Positions 11,201 to 17,804 of a stretch of DNA of 64,000 nt are shown in pieces. The position numbers were made by a program, and so were the translations under genes. Each line of letters begins with the position of its first letter. Positions within the stretch are counted from its first letter, which is position 1. Origin of the DNA: Synoicihabitans lomoniglobus (lineage in GTDB: Bacteria; Verrucomicrobiota; Verrucomicrobiia; Opitutales; Opitutaceae); contig NZ_CP119075.1 in the NCBI RefSeq assembly GCF_029023725.1, positions 4,583,501-4,647,500 on the forward strand, written 5' to 3'. Under the pieces are notes generated by a model. That model did no database searches, was not told the DNA's origin, and saw only the letters and a list, made by a program, of their open reading frames with translations.

Positions 11201-11355
11201 TGGTCCGCAGTGAGCGTCGGGGTGTAGTTCGTGCCCGCAAAGACCCAGCCGGATGCGGAGGTTTCTTTAAAACTCTCCGTGAGGACCTGCGAATGACCGG
11301 CGGAAGCGGTTAAAAGCAATCCGAGGACGGCTGCACTGGATCTAGTAAAATTCAC
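5209..11355 (-). CDS. Giant PEP-CTERM protein with lectin-like domain and autotransporter-type beta-strand repeats (copy 1)
   Basis: 2048 residues from a GTG start. Residues 1-22 are a signal peptide (AAVLGLLLTASAGHSQ). Residues of about 25-270 resemble an L-type (legume) lectin-like beta sandwich: GWLRLT, GADGIAFFLFDGS, GGYIGVGIDEFGNY. The rest is Gly/Ser/Thr/Asn-rich with at least seven autotransporter-associated beta-strand repeats of the form GxLTLSGANTYTGxTxI, predicting a long beta-helix. The tail VPEPSTYGAILMGTGLATFLLRRKRR is a PEP-CTERM sorting signal, so an exosortase (not in this window) should process it. There is no autotransporter barrel. It is probably a surface or matrix protein binding glycans. 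Its C-terminal 807 or so residues are identical to those of copy 2 except near the very end. Confidence 0.88.
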   Translation of the reverse strand: MNFTRSSAAVLGLLLTASAGHSQVLTESFKETSASGWVFAGTNYTPTLTADQGIDTAGDGWLRLTTADGNQATSAYFDTAFDAAGATVYASFEYASWGGNGADGIAFFLFDGSTTFSVGAPGGSLGYAQRNAEAGLAGGYIGVGIDEFGNYSAATEGKTGGIAFSPDAIAVRGSEASGYAFLGSSGTLGTSIDSPGVGSRPSVINQVQVLLNATNQLTVTLQQGGTSPQTVLQMDLSSYARPETLKLGFTAGTGGQNNIHEIRNVEASTIAASLWSNGTNDSTWGDNNNWDPAVVPGTGEDILFDNTHVSTAQTIATEADRTVRSVTFDAPFDYTVEDNTLTFDNGGVAGFTGVAATQTHGVGNHAITSDLAINNDISVRNSNAGTLTLSGDLDTNGNTVTFDGVGGMVTQSGIISDSGAVIKNDAGSLTLSGANTFSGGTDINGGTLNANASTALGSGTVDLNGGTLGSTNSSTIGNTIALNGNAALNGITTSGTLTQTGGNYTLGLNDATVGGTVNLSHNNTGRTLTLDTLGSNTISGVIANGGSSAGNLTKTGSGDLILSGNNTYTGTTTISEGSITLGASDRLANASDLVLNDGTSLNLNGYSERIDNLTAGDGASIDFGTPGGANNFVFDNYTAPSSGVLVINNWEDGVDGLATKVSGQDVSSIYLSGYGVAEEKWQTTVGSYGNAYLLGLKAVTEKEWDGSSSNNWTTDANWTWWGDPNSNEVALFDDLGLGRLAVNLDQSRTLAGIKFGENATDTYRISSGSSDITLNGAVPYIQQQSDSDQELYFDDLFLGNNTVVDITGAGDLIINADIKDNGNGYALIKDGTGEGKLIINSNYSDYSGGLYINKGIVQSQYSGALGSGTAHIATGGALELANVGTTSNNIELAGDGVADGGAIHNVAGNNTLSGTLTETDDTRFTADAGTTLSLTGNLTGSGTDTTFAGAGNINVSRITTGSGGVTVESGTVTYNGGNANTYTGATTVDGGSLVLNKSSGVNAIGTGGLVVNSGGTATSQQNNQIADSAAVTLNGTGTFDLNGRTETVAQLNATGTSSTLDLGSGDLTIGAAAVVNSTINGNIVGDGSSTLNVDGLGSVYVNGNNTGFSGTTNVDAGTLNISGGDEVLGSGAVNVASGGNLQIQGGLDLDNTITINGTGSSGNGAIENFGGANTLSGSVVLGSNATIKSSTGTLGISGTVTGSGNGLTIDGSSNTLVSGVIATDAGTLTKSGTGTLTLSGANSYTGATTINAGKVIATNNTSLGTAGTGTTVGAAGTLQIQNNITIAGEALALDGTLNNASGNNTYGGAISGTGDLNVNGGTLTLSSNSSTFTGDITVTSGTTLIATADNALGAGGGTTSVLSGGTLEVTGSIDIDTEDNLYLAGVGVTSEGALLSTSGNNTVDTPMTLTANATIGATSGTLNLGTQANSPVLDLSTHDLTLNTNGGNIVVESDFTGTGDIIKTGSGTLTLNHGEAYPSILSPSTDFFLTDGTTILNTYATENSGMRGNVTIGDGTGAAGSAILQQGILESGADNSNQIIADTSNITINSDGYWDLQGHKEVVNNVTMNGGTIDAKKNVGDANRLDIGGSLSATADATINGLLGLNNQSAASIVVDSGANLDINAILSNGGFDKTGDGTLTLSGANTYVGNTEISNGIVIVDNDSGLGSVGSSHTRVDSGAQLQLSNVNIGNEPLKLSGTGHNGDGTGALRATTGTNTVSGSVALEANAEIQTDSGATLAINGNITGSGKTLTVDSLGNTTFNGNNTFNTLEKNGAGTLTVTGTNTYATANINTGTFALGNSNILADTMDVNLGAAGTFAVGGYTETIDDLNGSGTLTIASGGSLGIDKIGNAGAFTGTLDVDGIMTLNGGLIGAGADGSASTGTMMLNAASTLEIAADFVFGGTLELAANTTLKLSGAGTEFNLDTLHITGDSIIDFSGVDATTFNIGSLVIDPGVAVTAVGWDSFYDLWTAANFSGATLDERDTNTAQITFDGFTSADTIWLTYDYGSNEITVPEPSTYGAILMGTGLATFLLRRKRRQTTAPATN
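5236..7658. repeat. 2.42-kb perfect direct repeat, unit 1 (3' part of PEP-CTERM copy 1)
   Basis: This segment matches 11569-13991 at a constant offset of 6333 bp with no difference found when the two are compared in sequence and in translation. Just outside it the two genes differ: before 5236 by clustered substitutions in the last codons, and beyond 7658 by frequent substitutions. Perfect third-position identity over 2.4 kb, next to diverged flanks, points to recent gene conversion rather than selection on protein. Confidence 0.92.
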
Positions 11356-11413
11356 GATCAGTCATACTAAGGTGTTTACCCTAGCTTGATCAAGACCTAA
11401 CCTCGCCCGTAAT

Positions 11414-11421
11414 ACTACGCA
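11414..11421 (-). promoter_or_regulatory. TGCGTAGT motif upstream of PEP-CTERM copy 1
   Basis: ATGCGTAGT (11422-11414) lies 58 nt before the GTG start of copy 1. The same nonamer lies 57 nt before the proposed start of copy 2, while the rest of the two upstream regions is not alignable. Conservation of sequence and spacing in diverged flanks suggests a regulator binding site or promoter element; the factor is unknown. Confidence 0.4.
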
Positions 11422-11500
11422 TGCATGGCAAAGGGTATCTACTCGGGGTCCGGCCGCGTCATTCCGGCGACCCATTCCGTCAGAAATCGGCGGGATTACG

Positions 11501-11529
11501 GCAAAAACTGACGCGGAAGCCGTGAGGCG
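11501..11529 (+). repeat. 29-bp remnant of the 3' end of the upstream gene between the two PEP-CTERM genes
   Basis: These 29 bp equal 5171-5199, which is the last 25 bp of the 309-residue conserved gene plus 4 bp beyond its stop. Here they sit in the spacer without the rest of the gene. Upstream of 11501 the similarity stops. This marks the left breakpoint of the tandem duplication and shows that the repeat unit was about 6.33 kb (5171-11500). Confidence 0.85.
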
Positions 11530-11541
11530 ACGGCGGCAGGG

Positions 11542-14500
11542 TCAGTTGGTCGCGGGGGCGGCGGGGGCGCGGCGTTTGCGGCGCAGCAGGAAGGTCGCCA
11601 GGCCCGTGCCCATCAGGATCGCTCCGTAGGTCGAGGGCTCCGGCACCGTGATCTCGTTGGAGCCGTAGTCGTAGGTCAGCCAGATCGTGTCCGCCGAGGT
11701 GAAGCCGTCGAAGGTGATTTGCGCGGTGTTGGTGTCGCGTTCGTCCAGCGTCGCTCCGCTGAAGTTCGCGGCGGTCCACAGGTCGTAGAACGAGTCCCAG
11801 CCCACGGCGGTCACCGCTACGCCGGGGTCGATCACGAGGCTGCCGATGTTGAACGTCGTCGCGTCGACGCCGCTGAAGTCGATGATCGAGTCGCCGGTGA
11901 TGTGCAGCGTATCGAGGTTAAACTCGGTGCCGGCGCCGGAGAGCTTGAGGGTCGTGTTGGCGGCCAGTTCGAGGGTGCCGCCGAAGACGAAGTCGGCCGC
12001 GATTTCCAGGGTGCTCGCGGCGTTGAGCATCATCGTGCCGGTGCTGGCGGAGCCGTCGGCGCCGGCGCCGATGAGGCCGCCGTTGAGCGTCATGATGCCG
12101 TCGACGTCGAGCGTGCCGGTGAACGCGCCGGCGTTGCCGATCTTGTCGATGCCGAGGGAGCCGCCGGAGGCGATGGTGAGGGTCCCCGAGCCGTTGAGGT
12201 CGTCGATCGTCTCGGTGTAACCGCCGACGGCGAAGGTGCCCGCGGCGCCGAGATTCACGTCCATGGTGTCGGCGAGGATGTTGGAGTTACCCAGGGCGAA
12301 GGTGCCGGTGTTGATGTTGGCGGTGGCGTAGGTGTTGGTCCCGGTGACGGTGAGCGTGCCGGCGCCGTTTTTCTCCAGGGTATTGAAGGTGTTGTTACCG
12401 TTGAAGGTCGTGTTGCCGAGGGAGTCGACCGTGAGGGTTTTGCCGGAGCCGGTGATGTTGCCGTTGATGGCGAGGGTCGCGCCGGAGTCGGTCTGGATCT
12501 CCGCGTTGGCTTCGAGGGCCACGGAGCCGCTGACGGTGTTGGTGCCGGTGGTGGCGCGCAGTGCGCCGGTGCCGTCGCCGTTGTGGCCGGTGCCGGAGAG
12601 TTTGAGGGGTTCGTTGCCGATGTTGACGTTGGACAGTTGGAGCTGGGCGCCGGAATCGACCCGGGTGTGGCTGGAGCCGACGGAGCCGAGGCCGGAGTCG
12701 TTGTCGACGATGACGATGCCGTTGGAGATCTCGGTATTGCCGACGTAGGTGTTGGCACCGGAGAGGGTCAGGGTGCCGTCGCCGGTCTTGTCGAAGCCGC
12801 CGTTGGAGAGGATCGCGTTGATGTCGAGGTTGGCCCCGGAATCCACGACGATCGAGGCGGCGCTTTGGTTGTTGAGGCCGAGCAGGCCGTTGATGGTCGC
12901 GTCGGCGGTGGCGCTCAGGCTGCCGCCGATGTCGAGGCGGTTGGCGTCGCCGACGTTCTTTTTCGCGTCGATGGTGCCGCCGTTCATGGTGACGTTGTTG
13001 ACCACTTCCTTGTGGCCTTGCAGGTCCCAGTAACCGTCGGAGTTGATCGTGATGTTCGAGGTGTCCGCGATGATCTGGTTGGAGTTATCGGCCCCGGACT
13101 CGAGGATACCTTGTTGGAGGATGGCGGAACCGGCGGCGCCGGTGCCGTCGCCGATCGTGACGTTGCCGCGCATGCCGCTGTTTTCGGTCGCGTAGGTGTT
13201 GAGGATCGTCGTGCCGTCGGTGAGGAAGAAGTCCGTCGAGGGGGACAGGATCGAGGGGTAGGCTTCGCCGTGGTTGAGGGTCAGCGTGCCGGAGCCGGTT
13301 TTGATGATGTCGCCGGTGCCGGTGAAGTCCGACTCGACGACGATGTTACCGCCGTTGGTATTGAGCGTGAGGTCGTGGGTCGACAGGTCGAGCACGGGTG
13401 AGTTCGCCTGCGTGCCCAGGTTGAGCGTGCCGCTGGTCGCGCCGATGGTCGCGTTGGCCGTGAGGGTCATCGGCGTATCCACGGTGTTGTTACCCGAGGT
13501 GCTCAGCAGCGCGCCTTCGCTGGTCACGCCCACGCCCGCGAGGTAGAGGTTGTCCTCGGTATCGATGTCGATGCTGCCCGTCACTTCGAGCGTGCCGCCC
13601 GAGAGCACGCTGGTGGTGCCGCCGCCCGCGCCCAGCGCGTTGTCGGCGGTCGCAATGAGTGTCGTGCCCGAGGTCACCGTGATGTCGCCGGTGAAGGTGC
13701 TGCTGTTGCTGGAGAGGGTCAGCGTGCCGCCGTTGACGTTGAGGTCGCCCGTGCCGCTGATCGCTCCGCCGTAGGTGTTGTTGCCCGACGCGTTGTTGAG
13801 CGTGCCGTCCAGCGCCAGCGCTTCGCCTGCGATGGTGATGTTGTTTTGGATCTGCAGCGTGCCCGCCGCGCCCACCGTCGTGCCCGTGCCCGCCGTGCCC
13901 AGCGACGTGTTGTTCGTCGCAATCACTTTGCCCGCGTTGATCGTCGTCGCTCCCGTGTAGCTGTTCGCTCCCGACAGGGTCAGCGTGCCGGCCTCATCCT
14001 TGACGAGACCGCCCGAGCCCGTGGCGACCACGCCTGAAATCGTGGTGCTGCTGGTGCCGCCCACCGTGAGGGTGTTGCCGCTGCCGGTGACCGTGCCGGA
14101 GATGGTGAGGCTGCCGGAATTGGACTGCACGCGGGCGTTGGAGCCGAGCACCACGGAACCGGACAAGGTGTTGGCGCCGCCAAAATTCTGCAGGGCACCA
14201 TTGGCGGACGTGCCGGTGCCGTTGAGCGTGATGGTATTGTCGAGGTCGAGACCGCCTTGCACCTGGAGATTGCCGCCGGAGGCCACATTGACCGCACCGG
14301 AGCCGAGCACTTCGTTGTATCCGGATATGTTGAGCGTGCCGCTAGTGACGTTGGTCGTGCCGCTGAACCCGGTGTTGTTCGCCGACACGTAGACGGAGCC
14401 GAGGCCGTTGACATTGAAGGTGCTGGTGCCGGAACCGGTGAGGTTGCCCGAGATGGTCGAATTAACGACGGACGGTGCTCCCACGGTGAGATTGCCTCCG

Positions 14501-17500
14501 CTGCCAAGGGCCACGGTCGAGGCCGCGGTCGTGTTGAGCTGGGCGACGGTTTCGGTCCGGCCATTGAGATTGAAAGTGCCGGTGCCATTGAGCGCGACGG
14601 AGGCGGAGTCGGCGATCTGATGATTCTGCTGGGAGGTGACGGTGGCGCCGGAATTGATCACGAGGCCGCCGGTGCCGATGGCGTCGACGCCGGAGTTCTT
14701 GTTGAGAGTCAGCGAACCACCGTTGACGGTGGTGGCACCGGTATAGGTGTTGGCGCTGCCCCCGGTGTAGGTGATCGCGCCGGACTCGACGGTGACGCCA
14801 CCGCTGCCGGTGGTGATGCGACTCACGTTGATGGCTCCCGGACCGGCGAAGGTCGTGTTGGTGCCGCTGCCGGTGAGGTTGCCGGTGAGAGAAAGCGTGG
14901 TGCCGGCATCGGCGGTGATCCGGGCGGCGGCGGTTTCGGTGATGGTGCCCGTGAGGGTGTTGTTGCCGGCGACGTTGCGTAAGGCGCCACCGGAGCTGAC
15001 ACCCGAGCCGGCGATTTCAATATTGTTGGTCGTCGTCCCGGAGTTGGAGAACTCCAGCGCGCCGCCTTCGGCGACGTGGCCCGTGCCCGTGCCCAATGAG
15101 GTGGTGTGTTGGGCCTGCACGATGCCGGTGTTCACGTAAAGTCCCGCACTGTAATTATTGTCGTTACCGCTCAGGATAAGTCTTCCCGCTCCCGTGCCGT
15201 CCTTAATGAGGGCGCGACCCGTGCCATCGTAATTACGCACGTCCGCATCGATGACAAGGTCGCCCGCTCCCGTGATATCGACCACGGTGTTGGCGCGAAG
15301 TCGCAGATCATCCATGGCGAGGGTCTGAGTCACGCCGCTCTTTTGTTGGATGTAAGGGACGGCACCTTGAAGCGTTATATCCCGATTTCCCGAAGAGACC
15401 GTGTAGGAGCTGGTCGCATTCACGCCGAAGATAATGCCCCCCACGGTCCGGTTGGCATTGAGTGACACACTGGTGCGGCCGAGGCCGGCGTCATCGAAAA
15501 GGGCAAATTCGGAGGAATTGCTGGGCACGTTGGCCGGCGACCAATTGTTGCTCGTATTCCAACTGTTGCTGCTGGAGCCGTCCCACTCGAGCAACGTGAC
15601 GGCGGCAGAGTTCAGCAGATAACCCGTGCCCGATCCGTCATAGGTGGTGGTGCCGCCGGAGTAGGTTGCGACGCCGTAGCCCGAAAGGTAGATGGAGCTG
15701 ACATCCTGACCATTGACCGTGGTCGCCAGTTTGTCGGTGCCATCTTCCCAATTGTTGATCACGAAAACACCGCTGGACGGGGCCGTGTAGGTATCGAAGA
15801 GAAACGTGTTGGCTCCCGGCGTCGCCCCGAAGTCGAGCGTGGCGCCGTCGCCGCCGGTGAGATTGTCGACGCGTTCGGAAAAGCCGTTGAGATTGAGGGT
15901 CGTGCCCGCGCCGAACACGAGATCGCTGGCGTTATGCAGACGGTTGCTGGCACCGAGGACGATGGCGCCGTCGGAGATGGTGGTGGTGCCGGTGTAGGTG
16001 TTGGCGCCACTGAGGGTGAGTGAACCCGGGCCGGTTTTCGTGAGGTTACCCGCGCCGGTCCCGCCGTTGGCGATAACTCCGCTGATGGTTGAGTTGGTGC
16101 CGACGTTGAAGTCGACGGTGCGGCCGGTGTTGTTGTTGGCGAGGTTGACGGTGCCGCTCTGCGTCACGCCACTGAGCCCGATGGTGTGATCGGCCCCGGA
16201 ATTGGTGAGCGTGCCGGTGCTGGAGATATTGGCGAGGGAGGTATTGCCCGTGACGGTGAGCGTATTGCCAATGGTGCGGCCGGTGGTCGATGCGAGCGTG
16301 CCGCCCGCGAGCGTAACCGTGCCGCTGCCGAGCGCATTGTTGTGGTTGGCGTTGAGGGTGCCGCCGTTGAGGGTCGTGCCACCGGAGTAGGTGTTGGCGC
16401 CAGCAAACGTGGCGGTGCCGGCGTCGTTTTTAATGATGCGGCCTGAACCGGAAATGACACCGTTCGCTGTGGTCGTGCCCCCGGAGCCGTCAAACGTGAT
16501 GGAGCGGCCGTTCGTCGCAATGTTACCGCCGAGAGTGAGCGTGCCCGAATTCGAATTGCGGACGTAAATATCGTTATTGATCGCGATGTTGGAATTGATC
16601 GCGTGATTGCCCACGCCGTGGGTTTGGGTGGCGGCGACTCCGGAAAATCCCGCTACGCCGCCGTTGTCGAAGGTGAGGGTGTTGTTGTTGACCGCGTAGT
16701 CGAATGGCGCATCGAACGTGACCGATCGCACGGTGCGATTGGCCTCGGTGTTGATCGACTGGTTCGTGGCAACGTGGGTGTTGTCGAACAGGATGTCCTC
16801 GCCGGTGCCGGGAGTGACCGTGGGGTCCCAATTGGTATTGGTGCCCCACGCACTGGTGCCTTGGGAATTCGACCAGAGGCTGGCGCCGATGGTCGAGGCT
16901 TCCACGTTCCGCACCTCGTGGTAGTTATTGCTGCCTCCGGTGCCCGAAGTGAAACCCAGCTTCAGCGTTTCGGGACGCGCAAAAGCGGATAGATCCATTT
17001 GCAACACGGTCTGCGGCGAAGTGCCGCCCTGCTGCAGCGTGACGGTCAGTTGATTGGTCGCATTGAGCAGCACTTGCACCTGATTGACCACGGACGGGCG
17101 AGATCCCACTCCCGGCGTGTCGATCGAGGTGGAGAGGGTGCCGCTCCCACCCAGAAACGCATAACTCGAGGATTCCGACCCCCGCACGGAGATCGAATCC
17201 GGCGCGAACCCCGTTCCCCCGACCCGACCTTCCGTCGCGTTGGAAAAGTTGCCGAACTCATCAATCGCCACACCGATGTAGCCTCCCGCCAACCCCGCGT
17301 GGTCGTCCGCGCCCGTGCCGGATTTTTGAGCGTAACCCATCGAGCCGCCGTTGGCCCCCACCGCAAACGACGTGCTGCCATCAAACAGGAAAAAGGTGAT
17401 ACCGTCCGCCCCGGTTCCGCCCCACGTCGCATACTCGAAGGAGGCATAGACCGTCGATCCCGCCGCCGTGAAGGCCGAATCGTAATAAGCGCTGGTGGCC

Positions 17501-17712
17501 TGGTTGCCACCATTGGACGTCAACCGCAGCCATCCGTCACCGACCGTATCGGTGCCGGTCGAGGCCGTAAGCGACGGCGTGTAGCCCGTGCCATCCATCA
17601 CCCATCCGCTCGCCGTCGTGCCCGTAAAACTCTCCGTTAGCACCTGAGCATGCGAAATCCCCAGGCCAAAAATGGGAAACGAGAGCCATTGAATAATTCG
17701 GGGCAGCTTCAC
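11542..17712 (-). CDS. Giant PEP-CTERM protein with lectin-like domain and autotransporter-type beta-strand repeats (copy 2)
   Basis: 2056 residues when started at the GTG at 17712, which gives the signal peptide KLPRIIQWLSFPIFGLGISHAQ. An in-frame ATG at 17757 would add 15 residues but spoil the signal peptide. The architecture equals copy 1: lectin-like beta sandwich (GADGITFFLFDGS, GGYIGVAIDEFGNF), many GxLTLSGANTYTG repeats, and VPEPSTYGAILMGTGLATFLLRRKRR at the end. The N-terminal 1240 or so residues have diverged clearly from copy 1 by substitutions and small indels, while the C-terminal 807 or so are identical apart from the last residues (RRAPAAPATN against RRQTTAPATN). The two may bind different ligands while sharing one stalk and anchor; that is inference. 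Confidence 0.86.
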   Translation of the reverse strand: MKLPRIIQWLSFPIFGLGISHAQVLTESFTGTTASGWVMDGTGYTPSLTASTGTDTVGDGWLRLTSNGGNQATSAYYDSAFTAAGSTVYASFEYATWGGTGADGITFFLFDGSTSFAVGANGGSMGYAQKSGTGADDHAGLAGGYIGVAIDEFGNFSNATEGRVGGTGFAPDSISVRGSESSSYAFLGGSGTLSTSIDTPGVGSRPSVVNQVQVLLNATNQLTVTLQQGGTSPQTVLQMDLSAFARPETLKLGFTSGTGGSNNYHEVRNVEASTIGASLWSNSQGTSAWGTNTNWDPTVTPGTGEDILFDNTHVATNQSINTEANRTVRSVTFDAPFDYAVNNNTLTFDNGGVAGFSGVAATQTHGVGNHAINSNIAINNDIYVRNSNSGTLTLGGNIATNGRSITFDGSGGTTTANGVISGSGRIIKNDAGTATFAGANTYSGGTTLNGGTLNANHNNALGSGTVTLAGGTLASTTGRTIGNTLTVTGNTSLANISSTGTLTNSGADHTIGLSGVTQSGTVNLANNNTGRTVDFNVGTNSTISGVIANGGTGAGNLTKTGPGSLTLSGANTYTGTTTISDGAIVLGASNRLHNASDLVFGAGTTLNLNGFSERVDNLTGGDGATLDFGATPGANTFLFDTYTAPSSGVFVINNWEDGTDKLATTVNGQDVSSIYLSGYGVATYSGGTTTYDGSGTGYLLNSAAVTLLEWDGSSSNSWNTSNNWSPANVPSNSSEFALFDDAGLGRTSVSLNANRTVGGIIFGVNATSSYTVSSGNRDITLQGAVPYIQQKSGVTQTLAMDDLRLRANTVVDITGAGDLVIDADVRNYDGTGRALIKDGTGAGRLILSGNDNNYSAGLYVNTGIVQAQHTTSLGTGTGHVAEGGALEFSNSGTTTNNIEIAGSGVSSGGALRNVAGNNTLTGTITETAAARITADAGTTLSLTGNLTGSGTNTTFAGPGAINVSRITTGSGGVTVESGAITYTGGSANTYTGATTVNGGSLTLNKNSGVDAIGTGGLVINSGATVTSQQNHQIADSASVALNGTGTFNLNGRTETVAQLNTTAASTVALGSGGNLTVGAPSVVNSTISGNLTGSGTSTFNVNGLGSVYVSANNTGFSGTTNVTSGTLNISGYNEVLGSGAVNVASGGNLQVQGGLDLDNTITLNGTGTSANGALQNFGGANTLSGSVVLGSNARVQSNSGSLTISGTVTGSGNTLTVGGTSSTTISGVVATGSGGLVKDEAGTLTLSGANSYTGATTINAGKVIATNNTSLGTAGTGTTVGAAGTLQIQNNITIAGEALALDGTLNNASGNNTYGGAISGTGDLNVNGGTLTLSSNSSTFTGDITVTSGTTLIATADNALGAGGGTTSVLSGGTLEVTGSIDIDTEDNLYLAGVGVTSEGALLSTSGNNTVDTPMTLTANATIGATSGTLNLGTQANSPVLDLSTHDLTLNTNGGNIVVESDFTGTGDIIKTGSGTLTLNHGEAYPSILSPSTDFFLTDGTTILNTYATENSGMRGNVTIGDGTGAAGSAILQQGILESGADNSNQIIADTSNITINSDGYWDLQGHKEVVNNVTMNGGTIDAKKNVGDANRLDIGGSLSATADATINGLLGLNNQSAASIVVDSGANLDINAILSNGGFDKTGDGTLTLSGANTYVGNTEISNGIVIVDNDSGLGSVGSSHTRVDSGAQLQLSNVNIGNEPLKLSGTGHNGDGTGALRATTGTNTVSGSVALEANAEIQTDSGATLAINGNITGSGKTLTVDSLGNTTFNGNNTFNTLEKNGAGTLTVTGTNTYATANINTGTFALGNSNILADTMDVNLGAAGTFAVGGYTETIDDLNGSGTLTIASGGSLGIDKIGNAGAFTGTLDVDGIMTLNGGLIGAGADGSASTGTMMLNAASTLEIAADFVFGGTLELAANTTLKLSGAGTEFNLDTLHITGDSIIDFSGVDATTFNIGSLVIDPGVAVTAVGWDSFYDLWTAANFSGATLDERDTNTAQITFDGFTSADTIWLTYDYGSNEITVPEPSTYGAILMGTGLATFLLRRKRRAPAAPATN
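11569..13991. repeat. 2.42-kb perfect direct repeat, unit 2 (3' part of PEP-CTERM copy 2)
   Basis: Partner of 5236-7658 at an offset of exactly 6333 bp, without indels. It encodes the C-terminal beta-strand repeats and most of the PEP-CTERM tail of copy 2. A repeat this long and this perfect is also a substrate for deletion by recombination, which would leave a single chimeric gene, and it could be a place where short-read assemblies collapse. Confidence 0.92.
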
Positions 17713-17769
17713 GAGATATACAAAATGGGTAATTATCCCCACATTAGACAAGCACATTTAAAGCGCAAA

Positions 17770-17777
17770 ACTACGCA
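17770..17777 (-). promoter_or_regulatory. TGCGTAGT motif upstream of PEP-CTERM copy 2
   Basis: ATGCGTAGT (17778-17770) is 57 nt before the GTG at 17712, mirroring copy 1. The equal spacing supports 17712 rather than 17757 as the start. The element also lies close to the 3' end of moaA (17805), so the promoter of copy 2 is squeezed into the 92-bp spacer. Confidence 0.4.
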
Positions 17778-17804
17778 TCAAACCCTACGGGGAGAGTGAT
17801 TTAA

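Larger units (their letters stand above)
11356..11541. other. Spacer between the two PEP-CTERM genes: promoter region of copy 1 and end of copy 2
   Basis: 186 bp. The part next to 11355 is the upstream region of copy 1 and carries TGCGTAGT (minus strand, 11421-11414). The part from 11501 is duplicated 3' flank. I see no reading frame of its own and no U-tract terminator for copy 2. Confidence 0.6.

Noticed and set aside
5209..17712. Classical type V autotransporters
   Set aside because: The repeats are autotransporter-associated, but no C-terminal beta-barrel is present. Both proteins end in a PEP-CTERM signal instead.
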